The translations under genes and the position numbers were made by a program. The notes below the pieces were generated by a model. That model was not told where the DNA came from, did not search any database, and was given only the letters and a program-made list of their open reading frames with translations. This document shows positions 38,401 to 47,900 of a DNA stretch of 64,000 bases, one piece after another. Location: contig CM068588.1 of NCBI GenBank assembly GCA_035048485.1, forward strand, positions 26,315,118 to 26,379,117. The letters run 5' to 3'. Positions within the stretch are counted from its first letter, which is position 1; every line of letters begins with the position of its first letter. This DNA comes from Pteria penguin. Taxonomy: Eukaryota > Mollusca > Bivalvia > Pterioida > Pteriidae.

Positions 38401-41400
38401 CCTCACTATCTTACTAACACTTCACAAGCACAATGATCTAGTTACAAGCTGACATTGTCACCATTTTCTTTCATATATACATGTAGTAGTAAAGGTCACC
38501 GTTTTAAGCGCCTCCTCTGCGTATCATGGATTTGTTTCTCGAGGTGGCTGATTTCATTGGTCAGCTGCTGAAGCTGAGATTGTTTCATGGACTCTAAAGA
38601 TTTTGCATTTACTGACTGAGATAAGACATCCAGGGCTGTGTGTATTTCATCTTCCTCTTCATCAGCATTACTAAAACTTAAAAAATAACAAAACATTTCA
38701 AATTTTAATTCACTTTTTGTGGTCGTTCAGGTCTTATATCTTATACATGTATATACATCTAATTTCTAAATGTTACTGTTGATGACTGATAACTATAGCG
38801 CTTGGTCAACATGTTTAATCATATTAAAACTACTCTAAGCATAGTAATAAGGATTAAATTTTAAAACCATAAAAACTATAAATCACACAATATTATGCAC
38901 TTAAATATCAGTACATGTATGTATGCAGTTGGGGGGGGGGGGGGGGTTTACTAATCTCCTCATATACCTGTGAACTCTACAGAGACACCTTTATCACAGC
39001 ACTATACCACCAATGACATACTTTCATTGCATTCCTCCCACTTGTTTTAGGAAAAGGGTAGACAGTCTTATTATTTTATGCAATGTCACTTTTGCTCCAG
39101 CAAAAAAATATAAAATTTTGACAAGTGAATCCAAATGTCAAAACTTCAATTTTTTTTTTTTGGTATTTCTTCAATGCTTGAATTCAATTACTCAAAACAT
39201 AGAACTTATAAGTTATATTGATGACTATTTCTCAAATAAGAGGTGTTCCAAATTTGTTACTTACATGTGAAATATTTGCCAGAGCAGATCTGAAGATCTT
39301 TCATTTATTATCTAGGGATTTTGGTTTTCATCTGGAGGTTTTTAGCTTGTATCATTACATGGGTAAAACTTAAAGAAATAAACCATTTTTGATTCATTTA
39401 TTATTATTTTATTTCAAAAATTGAATGAGTTCAAGTAGGATACTTTGGGATGATTAACACTGAAAATCTAGCTTTATAGTGCTAGGTCTGGCATAATCCA
39501 AAATGTATGACATGAGTAGAGAATCGACAAGAATAAAAGAAAAATCAAAGGTTTGTATTAAATCTACTAACAAGTTAGCGACAACTTCTCCTTTTGAGAC
39601 AATCACTGAAATGTGTAACAATCTCTGTTTATAGAAATGAATGTCATGTATCAATCAGAGACCAAAAAAAAATAAGATTTAGAAATTTTGATTCCAAATT
39701 CAGTAATTATCAATTTAAGAAGAAGATCCAAATTGGATAAAATGAAAACACCAATTTCTAAACCAACATTTCTTTTTTGTTTTGTAAATTCATGAATTGC
39801 AGGTCTCACTTGTGCATAAAAAGATATACAAATACATGTAATGTACAGAACCTTTGCTCTAATTCTGAGAAATTTGAAAAAAAACAATATGTCTTAACTT
39901 TGTGACATTTTTAAACATGCCATAAAGACAAGAATTCCTTTGCATTTATTTTTTCAGTTTTGCATTTTTAATGTACAAATCTGACTTGCAAGTGTTTTTC
40001 AATTTTAAAACAAAAGAGAGTTTTGATCTATTAACAAGATTTTAAAATGATTGCCACTTGTTTTGAGAGTGCAGGTATACATGTACAATTTAAGTCAGGT
40101 GAAATGATGTGCACACTGTTTAGATAATAACATATCATGGAATTATATAATATACAACCTTAGATCTTTAGGAAGGTAAGCTTTACTTAAGTTTAACATT
40201 GGTTTATTTAAAGCAAAAATTCACATGTGCAGGGCTTGAAATTGGCAAAAATGTTTGGTCATCAAATTAGCAAATTTGGACAACCTCCATTATATTTACA
40301 GAAATTTCAGGTGGTCCAAAAAGATTTTAGGTTGTTTTTGATGATCGGAAGACCGCTAATTTGAACCCTGCATATGTCAGATACCATGATGATACCAATC
40401 AAAATACTATCATTACTGGAGCTGACTCATCAAATGACTGGTTGGATTAATTTACCGTATTGGGGACTTTCTTTGACTTGATTAGTCATTGTACGTATCT
40501 GGTTGCCCTTTCGCTAGCTTTTGCTTACAGGGAAAAGTGAAAATCTTATCTCAAGATCTTATATCATTTACGTACAACTTTTAATCCCCATACTTCGATA
40601 CATCAATACGTAATGATTGTTTCACCTTTAATTCTGCGGATTTCAGGGTAACCCCACAAAACATCAGCTCATTACCAGTTTATATGTCAAAGTTTTGCTG
40701 ATAAGAATAATATATCAAGTTTTTATCAGTGGCACATTCAGGGGAGTTTAGGGGGTGGAGGACAGAGCCCCTTATTCTAGTACATGTACCAAAAATCTTT
40801 AAGATTTGTTAGTTTTCCATATTAACATTTAGATTTAAAATACATGTAAACCTAATGAATGCTTTTCTCATTTTCATTAATGAGGTAGCTACATGTACCA
40901 TTAAGGTATATACATAGGCGGCTGTCAACATTTGAATAGAGGACAGTGAGTTGAAAAATCATGCAGGTTTCAGAAATTTGGCTGCAATTAATGTACAATT
41001 TACTAAAGATGTTAATACATTAAATAAGTAATAGATATGTATATTTCTTCGTATACAAATTAAACGCATATATGGATTATTACTTGTGTTTTACCGTGTA
41101 CTGTATACACCCTTCTTTTATCAAGAAATAAGATTCTTTAACATCTAATGTACCGGTACTATGATCCGGTAATCCGGAAAATCCGTTATCCGGACAAATC
41201 GGCCAGGAACAAACGTGTCCGGATAAACGGAGCATCACTGTACATGTAATGATGTATGTTGGTGCTCATTAACACTATAATGGGTTCTTCTATTATATGC
41301 CCAGAGGCACCATGGGGATTATCAATCGCTCTAACCATAATATTCTAATGAAACTTAATCAACATCTATGAAAAAATGGCACTTGCAAAATTTCAGATAA

Positions 41401-42276
41401 AAAATCTTTGTTTCATTTACTTATTTTGCAATTTCATCACAATTCATTTCCAAATAAATTAGAGCTATCTTTCTTTCTCATGTGCTCCAGCGAATTCTTC
41501 AAAGTCAATCGCAAAATAAGTAAATAAAAAAGAACTTATTTTTATCTGAAATTTTGCACGACTCCATGTGCTATTTTTTCATATATACCGATCAAAATCA
41601 AGATTCATTTAAATATTATGATTAGAGCGGAATGATAATCTCCTGGGTGTTTCTGAACGTATGCCTTGGCATATAATTTATCCTGGGTGTATAATAGTAG
41701 GACTGCACTATGATATATACATATATAAAACTATAAGGAAGCCAGCATGGCTGGACTCCTTATTAGAAGGCCGGGGTTCGATTCCCACTCTGGTCATGCC
41801 AGTGTCCTGTCTTTCGTATGAGACAGTAAAAACTGAGGCCCCATGTTGTGGTATACATGGCACGTTATTTAAAGATCCCTCACTGCTTCGGATGGGTCCG
41901 CTGCAAAGGTCAAATTTGTATGCCTTGCATCAGGCAGATGCCGTCACCATATATGTGAAATATTCGTGGTGTGACGTTAAACAAAAATTAATCAATCAAT
42001 CACAAAAATGTAAACGAAAGTACATACATCTTGTGACATAGAGTGACTGCGTGAGAGCACTCTTAAACCGTATGTCATGTATGTTATTATATCAACGGAC
42101 ATGTTTCATCTTAGAAGATTCAGTTGAACTGGGCCTGGTCAAGATTTGAAAATGTGTGAATATGCACAGTCAAATACTATTGTTTCAATTATTAATAAAC
42201 ATAACGTCAAAATGGTTTACTTTTCTACAATTTTTTGTATTTGAATCTTTGTGGGCGTTTTACAAACCCCCGCCAT
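26435..42276 (-). CDS. CENPP: CENPP, centromere protein P (inner kinetochore CCAN subunit)
   Basis: Component of the CENP-O/P/Q/R/U module of the constitutive centromere-associated network. Nine coding exons in transcription order: 42221-42276, 38500-38670, 37834-37912, 36499-36565, 32541-32626, 31431-31516, 29974-30174, 27676-27770, 26435-26556. Every junction keeps phase; the total is 963 nt, 320 codons plus TGA (human is about 288). The protein starts MAGVCKTPTKIQIQK. It has an N-terminal coiled coil (QLQQLTNEISHLEKQIHDTQ), then EYLAEVTGVNIND, which matches human LSTLTGINIRN. The RWD-fold region includes HGFFRLIIEYSSWVDHR and HFHSKYPDVAKI (human FKHLKEKYPDAVYL). It ends LRIMGIEQAIETVILLLSEK (human VGLLGIEAALESLIK). 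Exon 1 is short and was placed by its ATGGCGG context, its donor and phase fit, so it is slightly less certain than the rest. Confidence 0.92.
26780..27300. repeat. 50-bp minisatellite in CENPP intron
   Basis: ACCATGCTGAGTCAACCCCC starts at 26931, 26981, 27031 and every 50 bp to 27281, with degraded units before. About ten copies, very uniform in the centre. Lies in the intron 26557-27675. Confidence 0.95.
27919..28077 (+). other. Small 52-residue open frame inside a CENPP intron, unrecognised
   Basis: ATG at 27919 follows a TACAG, and the frame ends TGA at 28075. It encodes MSDKALLCFADIINGKGKTQ, then a basic and charged stretch (RLEELQRRRAKFDLKLSKVA). The residue make-up looks more protein-like than the surrounding AT-rich DNA, and AATAAA follows at about 28100. 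I do not recognise it. It could be a retrocopy fragment, a small gene antisense to CENPP, or chance. Confidence 0.3.
29340..29775 (-). repeat. Dispersed repeat, inverted copy of 55558-56008
   Basis: About 430 bp match the reverse complement of 55558-56008. Shared landmarks are ATCGGTTTCCATATTGGCGC, ATAATCGGCTTGCGTCAT and CGATCGCTAGAAGACTGTCG. A shorter piece (GCCGTAATGACGCAAGCCGA) is at about 28468. The intron 27771-29973 holds these, the small open frame at 27919 and nothing else recognised. Confidence 0.85.
30690..31165. repeat. AT-rich degenerate tandem repeat
   Basis: Repeated TATAATCTACAGTAATACTG-like and GCAGTAATATATTATATTTA-like blocks, including a longer duplicated unit (30760 and 30935 regions). 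Lies in the CENPP intron 30175-31430. Confidence 0.8.
32020..32350. repeat. SINE 3' fragment followed by GGGGCAT-type repeat
   Basis: 32020-32105 has ACATCAGGCAGGTGCTGCCG and GAGTGACATAAAACAA, the 3' part of the SINE family. 32107-32350 has TCAAGGTCAAAAGGTCATCG and ends ATCGATCCAGGGGCATAAAA, as in 18808-19053. Confidence 0.75.
33395..36415. repeat. 79-bp minisatellite of about 38 units in CENPP intron
   Basis: Unit landmarks ATGGAGGTGGAATGCTACAA, TATCTACAGAGCATCAGCAT and CATTGTCCTACATGTAGCTT recur about every 79 bp; some units gain 3 bp (GGAGGTGGTGG). Variant units recur at fixed distances: TAAATGTATCTTATAGTAAG at 34072 and 35734, and GGAGATGGATTGCTACAATT at about 34335 and 35998. Both are 1662-1663 bp (21 units) apart, which indicates block duplications. 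The array ends about 85 bp from the CENPP exon 36499-36565. Confidence 0.97.
36950..37280 (+). repeat. tRNA-derived SINE with a short tandem expansion
   Basis: tRNA-like head with A-box TAGCTTAATTGG and B-box-like GGTTTGAGATC. The body follows (CTTTCTAATGAGACTGTAAA, CCTCACTGCTTTGTGTGAGT). After 37130 a CATCTGCCCTATGCATGGCC-type unit of about 35 bp is repeated several times. Confidence 0.75.
37580..37812 (+). repeat. GGTCAAAGGTCA-type dispersed repeat
   Basis: Has AGACCAAGGTAAAGGTCATG, ACAGACAGACAGACAGAGGG-like simple repeats and ATATATCCCCCCATACTTTG at the end. It abuts the CENPP exon 37834-37912 at about 20 bp. A looser member of the 18808-19053 group. Confidence 0.55.
41299..41650. repeat. 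Foldback element of about 350 bp
   Basis: Left arm features CCCAGAGGCACCATGGGGAT, AATCGCTCTAACCATAATAT and GCAAAATTTCAGATAAAAA. The right arm carries the inverse (TTTTTATCTGAAATTTTGC, AATATTATGATTAGAGCG, AATCTCCTGGGTG). Arms are about 110 bp with some divergence. Confidence 0.75.
41735..41999 (+). repeat. tRNA-derived SINE, best-preserved copy
   Basis: tRNA-like head ending in a strong B box (GGGGTTCGATTCCC), conserved body (GTCCTGTCTTTCGTATGAGA, CACTGCTTCGGATGGGTCCG, GCATCAGGCAGATGCCGTCA) and 3' end GTGTGACGTTAAACAAAAAT, followed by AATCAATCAATCA. It lies about 220 bp downstream of CENPP exon 1. Confidence 0.85.
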
Positions 42277-42573
42277 TTTCGTCGGAAATGTGCCTTCAAA
42301 TACAAAAATGTTAATTGTTACGGTTTTATATTTCCGGCAACCATTTTTTCTTTGTGAAAAATTTCGTCATGAAAGTATGCACTAACACTCAAGTACGCAA
42401 TTTAATAGTTTTGATTATCATAATAAGTTCATCCTTTTTTCCCAATAAAACGAAATGTGGTACAGACACTGATGAAAACAGAAATTTTGTTTAAAAATAA
42501 AATGAGCACTTGACCGTTATGGTTCAGCATTCTAGTACCATGTAATTGTTTCCTCTTTGATTAAAAACGCATG
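42277..42573. promoter_or_regulatory. Likely divergent promoter of CENPP and NOL8
   Basis: The minus strand has AAAATGGCGG at the CENPP start codon, which fits the YY1 pattern often found at gene starts. GCCGGAAATA about 55-65 bp upstream fits an ETS site. A nine-codon upstream open frame (42318-42344, minus) would precede the CENPP start if transcription begins farther out. On the plus strand, ATG|GTGAGTAGAG at 42573 is a good splice donor and could end a NOL8 5' UTR exon joining the acceptor at 44945. No TSS data; this is inference. Confidence 0.45.
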
Positions 42574-42829
42574 GTGAGTAGAGAACAGACATACTTACAC
42601 TGAATCCAGAGCTCAGAGACAACGTTTTGTATTACATTTTTAGCAAACGATGTCATAAGCATATGAACTTAAGTGATAGGGCAGCAGATGTGGATTATCA
42701 ATCGTTTGAAGTGGTTGAACCATCACGGCATCAGTTGAATAACTGGTTCTGAGTAAGTAACTCAACATATTTAATTTAAACCTATGTTGAAAGTTACTTA
42801 CTACCATTTCTATCCAATATTCTAATCTC

Positions 42830-43781
42830 TTTTGAGATTCTTGCAAGTGGCCGTTTTATTATGCTGTTGTTTACTATTGCCACTCGCCAGATCTTCTTTA
42901 CTGATATGGGTTTTCGTGATTTTAAATGACACACCCCCTGCTTATGTCGGACTAATTTTTGAGATTCTTGCAAGTGGTCGTTTTATTATGCTGTCATTTA
43001 CTACTGCCGCTTGCCAGAATCTGTTGTCAGCCCTTCTTTCAACCATCAAATTCAACGTACAAACCTTTGTTTCCTGCAGAATGCAGGTCACAGATAATAT
43101 CCAGACATATTTTCCTTCATTGTCATGCAAAATTTTATGTCATATGCCCTGTACAACACTTATAAATGTCCAGGTGAAAACAATTACACAAATCCTCGCT
43201 TTGATCACGGCCATGTTTCAAAACTAAACATGTGTCTGACGTAAGCATAAACAATCATAGTCTGTTCTGAAAAAGCGGGAAATTTAAACTGTATTAAAGT
43301 AAAAGTTATTTTTTTTATTAGTTTTATTCCACGATTTTTATAAAACTAATGAAAGTAAACAATTTTAGTACAAAGAATTATACTTCAGAATCAATAATGG
43401 TTTCGTATATTTAATCTTCCTGTTCAGTTATGAATGAATTTGTAAATACACTATTACTCACGTGACTAGTTTGTTACATGGCCGCGATCGAAGCGAGGAT
43501 TTGTGTTATTGTTTTCACCTGGACATTTATCAGTGTTGCAAAGGGCATATGATGGAAAATTTTGCATGACAATGAAGGAAAATATGTCTGCATATTATCT
43601 GTGACCTGCATTCTGCAGGAAACATAGGTTTGTACGGTGATTTTGATCATTAGTACATGTGGGTGAGGGGGGATGTCAAATCACGAAAACCCGAATAATG
43701 TAAAGAAGGGTTGACAAGAGATTCTAGCGAGTGGCAATAGTAAACGACAGCATAATAAAACGGCCACGTGCAAGAATCTCT
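42830..43781. repeat. 950-bp foldback element between CENPP and NOL8
   Basis: Long imperfect inverted arms of about 400 bp around a spacer of about 260 bp. Outer ends are GAGATTCTTGCAAGTGGCCG at the left and the inverse (CGGCCACGTGCAAGAATCTC) at the right. Inner landmarks such as CTGCAGAATGCAGGTCACAG reappear inverted. The left arm has a duplicated end (42832 and 42959). Its spacer and right arm are repeated at 20815-21350. The rest of 43782-44979 has no recognised element. Confidence 0.9.
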
Positions 43782-44979
43782 CCTTTTGCTTCAATCTGAT
43801 TTAAACCATATCTTTATTTCACTTCTCAATTTGTCCCATAAAATAAATAAATAAAGATAAGGCTTTAATCAGATTGCTTCTGCTTCAGTATTCCTCTGAG
43901 AGATATCAGAAAATACAAGGCCTGTCATGGTTAACCAGAAACTCAGTTAACCGTGATAAATTCTTGGTCGGTGCGATTGGGATTGTTTTTACAAATTTTG
44001 GTTTGGCTTCTATTTTTTTAAATGACGTGGCTCAAACTTTGGATGTACATTGAAGGTTTGTTGAATTCTATATCATTTTTTGTTGCTGTTGTTGCTGTTG
44101 TTTTGTGGTTATTTTATTGAATAAAATGATTTAAAATTGCTTATGTGTACTTTTGATAAAAACAATTTGTTTTAAACTTTGGTATAGAGTGAACAGTTGG
44201 AATAGTGAAGTCAGCGGGTTACATAAATTTATCTCCTATAGGTAAATTGTACTGCCTTATTAAAACCAGATCTCAATGACAGCTAACCTGACATTTGGTA
44301 ATACATGTACCCCAAATTGTTTATACTTAAGATAGATTATTAATACATATATACCACATTTGTGAGATCATAGAAACACAGAGCTGAAGTGTAAAACAAT
44401 CAAAATGAGGGATAAGGTGGTAAAAGGCATGACTTCACCACTTAATTGAAGTGTTTAATTTGCTATAGTTATGCTTGGAAAATAGAATATTTGTATGAAT
44501 TTATCTGTCAATTTTAGGGTAATTTTAGAAATCTGTTCCATAAATTTTCTTATGGATCTGAAGCATGGATTTCTGGATTATTGGTGCAAAATTAACATTG
44601 AGGAAGTCTGTTCCCATACTTTTTGTCTGGATAAGTGAAATTTCTTGAGCCTGGATTAATGAAGCATGACGATATACATCTCAACATGTAATATTTTTTC
44701 CTTCAAATCTGGGCCATTATAAGGTGCCTTCCCAAAGGAAATTTCATTGATTTTTCATAAAAGTTATGTAAATTTTTCCCAAACATTGACCTTTTAGCAT
44801 TATGCAAATGGGACAAAAAATTCCCAAATGAAAAGGTTCAGGCACCTTTGAAATTTTTGTTCAAAAACCACTGACATGTGCATTTTTATTAATGGGGATA
44901 GTGTATATCAAAATACTTGACCTTTATAGTCTATTTACATTTCAGATTTCCTCAAAATGTAAACTACTGACAAAACTAA

Positions 44980-47900
44980 ATGGAAGTTGAAAAAAGAATA
45001 TTTGTTGGTGGGTTATTCAAGACAGTACAAGAATCAGAACTGAAGGAAAAGTTTGGTAGATATGGTGATGTACAGAACATAGAAATAAAATGCAAGCAAG
45101 GATCTGATGGTAAATGCATCTCTTATTTGACTGAATTTATTATATTAAGAAATGTGGTATAACCATGATGCCTTATGATTATTTAACTTTAGCAACATGT
45201 TAGCAGCAGGTGCTTGGTGCATGGCTTCAGTCTCCCTGTGTAGGAAGGTGGATGGATGGTGATGAAAGTTTTGACTACACCTGTCTGTCACAAATAATTT
45301 TAATGTTGCTAAATGGTTGTCAAGGGTATAAAGTATCTCTTCAAGAAAAAGAGTTTCCTCTGTGTTTGATGTTTTTCACAATTTGAGAAGTGGTCGATCA
45401 TCATGATTCATGGAAATCATTTTATACTCACAATTACTCTTCAAGGAATTTTATGTACTTGAAATTTCACAGCCACTTGTATTCACTGTTTTAACATATT
45501 TTGTGTAAATTTCATATTCTTATGTAAAAAATTCTTACTTTTATTATTGTGAAACTGCTAAAAGATGTAACTAATATGTAAACTACTAGCATTACTAAGA
45601 TTGTTTTGTTACATATATTGTTTGCTTGGATTTATTATGACCTATTTTCATTACGTCATTATGATTTGAAGAATATCATGAGAGTTTTACCCAATCTTTG
45701 CAGGGAATACAGAAAAGACATTTGCCTATGTGAACTTGAAAACAACACCTGTAAAACTCCAGACCTGTGAGTTCTTATCAACATGTTCAGTAAAATATGT
45801 ATGAAAGTCTTTAATGTTTTCTAATGTTTTACGTGACATGGAAATATCATTTGGTAAAACTTTATAATTTTTTATGTATTATAGAACAAATATGTGTACA
45901 GCCCACAATTCTATCTATTGTTATACCTGATGTCTCGGAAGAATGGATTTGCGTATTTCATATTTTGTTTATAGATATTAAATTTACCATATTGCTGTAA
46001 GCAAAGCCATCTCTGTTTACTGTATCATCTCATGAGAACTTTATTAAGATCAGCCTGAGGTAGCTTATTTTAATTCTAATTGTCAGTAAATTCCTTACAG
46101 AAACACAACAGTAGTGATTTGGACATATGATGATACCAATTTATTTGGACTCTAATATTCGTATATAGTAGATAGAACAATTCCTGCTTTATTCAGTCTT
46201 TTCGTTATACAGAGTTACTTCCCATTTGGGACGGTATCTGACGTAAAACAATTATGATGTCATCAAATTCTATGGAAAGTGATCTAAAACTCAGGGAAAT
46301 GATAGTCCACAAATGACGTTTTCATAGGAAAGTTGATGACGTCATAATTGTTTTACGTCAGATACCATCCCAAATGGGAAGTAACTCTGTTTAACGAAAA
46401 GACTCAACAGTTCTGTGTTCTGATTATTGATGTTTGAACTGCTGTAGGTTTCAATGCTTTCAACAAGTGCAAGTGGAAAGGTTCAATTTTAACACTACAA
46501 CATGCAAAAGAAGACTTTATAAAAAGGTAAAGTGTGATGTCAATTTGATTTAATTGTTTTGACAATATGAAATCTTTCCTTTTCCAGGGCAAGTTTACTT
46601 TTAAATAGAACAAACTATTGTGATTTTTTTTAAAAATGTCCTTCTGATATTAATGAATAAATATGTTATTTGATAAAGTCATTTAATCATTTTTACTGCT
46701 TCATTTTATTGTTTAGTAATCTTTGACAGTGATGCAATATTAAAAATATTTTTATGATATAATGATAAATAACTCCTTATCTTTTGATTTTGAAGCATAT
46801 TATGTTACAATATTTCACCACATCATAGTTTAAATACATGTATATCAACATAAGATGAGGATGACAACAATTTTCTTCTTTTTCATACTGTTTTCTGTTT
46901 CCATGGTAATTGGTTGTAGACTACAACAGGAAAGAGAAAAGGGATTTTCTGACCCCAAACAGGTACACAAAGAGAAGAAAAGTTCCTTTCAGAACCCTTT
47001 AGAAAATGTGGAGGGTGTACGGGAGTTCCATATGAAGGGGGCTGTTCCAGGAACTCCAGTTACAGAATCCAAGGTACAGCTGGCATAGATCAGTAACTGT
47101 ATTTGATAATCTAATTGAAAATACACATATTGTTTGATTCAAGATGTTTCCATTATCATCATAAAAAAATATTAGATATTACATTTATTGGTTAATTGTT
47201 TCTATCTTTCAAAGGAAATTAATTTCATTGCAGGAATGGGTTGTTGGTAAATTTGGAAGAGTCCTTCCAGTAGTGAAGCTCAGAGGAAAACATAAAAACA
47301 AGATATCCTTTATAGATGTATTCTTATTCTTTTTTTGATAAGAAAGGGGGGGGGGGAGCAGCATAGCTCATTTGGTGAGGTACATGTTCTTAGCTAATCC
47401 TCACTTCCTCAGATGAGTTTGTTGTGAATGTCTAAATTTCAGGGAATTGCATCAGGTAGATGCCATCACTATATAAGTGCAATAATTTTGGTGTGATGTA
47501 GAACAAGAATCAAACAAACGAAGTTAATCTTTTTCCCTTTTTCTTATATTTGGAATGTATGTATGTCAAATAGCTTGAAAGTGAATCTACAGCCCAAATT
47601 AATTGTAGGGTTTGTGCTGTATATTGATAGGATTGGTAGGTAAAAAGATCCTTAGCTACCTTTAGTGCATTACAAAGATGGGTTATGTACATGTATGACA
47701 AAGATACCTAGTTGCCAGCTGTGCGGTACAAGGATATGCTATGTATGCTAAAGATAACTAGTTGCCAGTTGTGCAGTACAAAGATAGGCTTTGTTTGTCA
47801 GAGATATCTAGCTGCCACCAGTCCAGTACAAGGATAGGCTTGGCAGCAGTGCAGTACAAGGATAGGCTTGGCAGCAGTCCAGTACAAGGATAGGCTTGGC

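Larger units (their letters stand above)
38671..42220. other. CENPP intron 1: content
   Basis: A 3.5-kb intron. It contains a G homopolymer (38932-38947), an AGGGCTTGAAATT-type dispersed repeat (about 40235-40375), a Tigger-like terminal fragment with TCCGGATAACGGATTTTCCG on the minus strand (41165-41237), a foldback element (41299-41650) and a SINE (41735-41999). No other coding exon was found. Confidence 0.6.

Noticed and set aside
38671..38696. MFCYFLS start before CENPP exon 2
   Set aside because: It reads the intron acceptor tract; phase requires two bases from an upstream exon, which 42221-42276 provides.
42640..43227. Frames on both strands near the CENPP-NOL8 interval
   Set aside because: They overlap the arms of the foldback element and mirror each other.
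46855..46919. Hydrophobic leader-like start MRMTTIFFFFILF before NOL8 exon 4
   Set aside because: It is intron sequence with its pyrimidine-rich tract and a TTGTAG acceptor; not a signal peptide.
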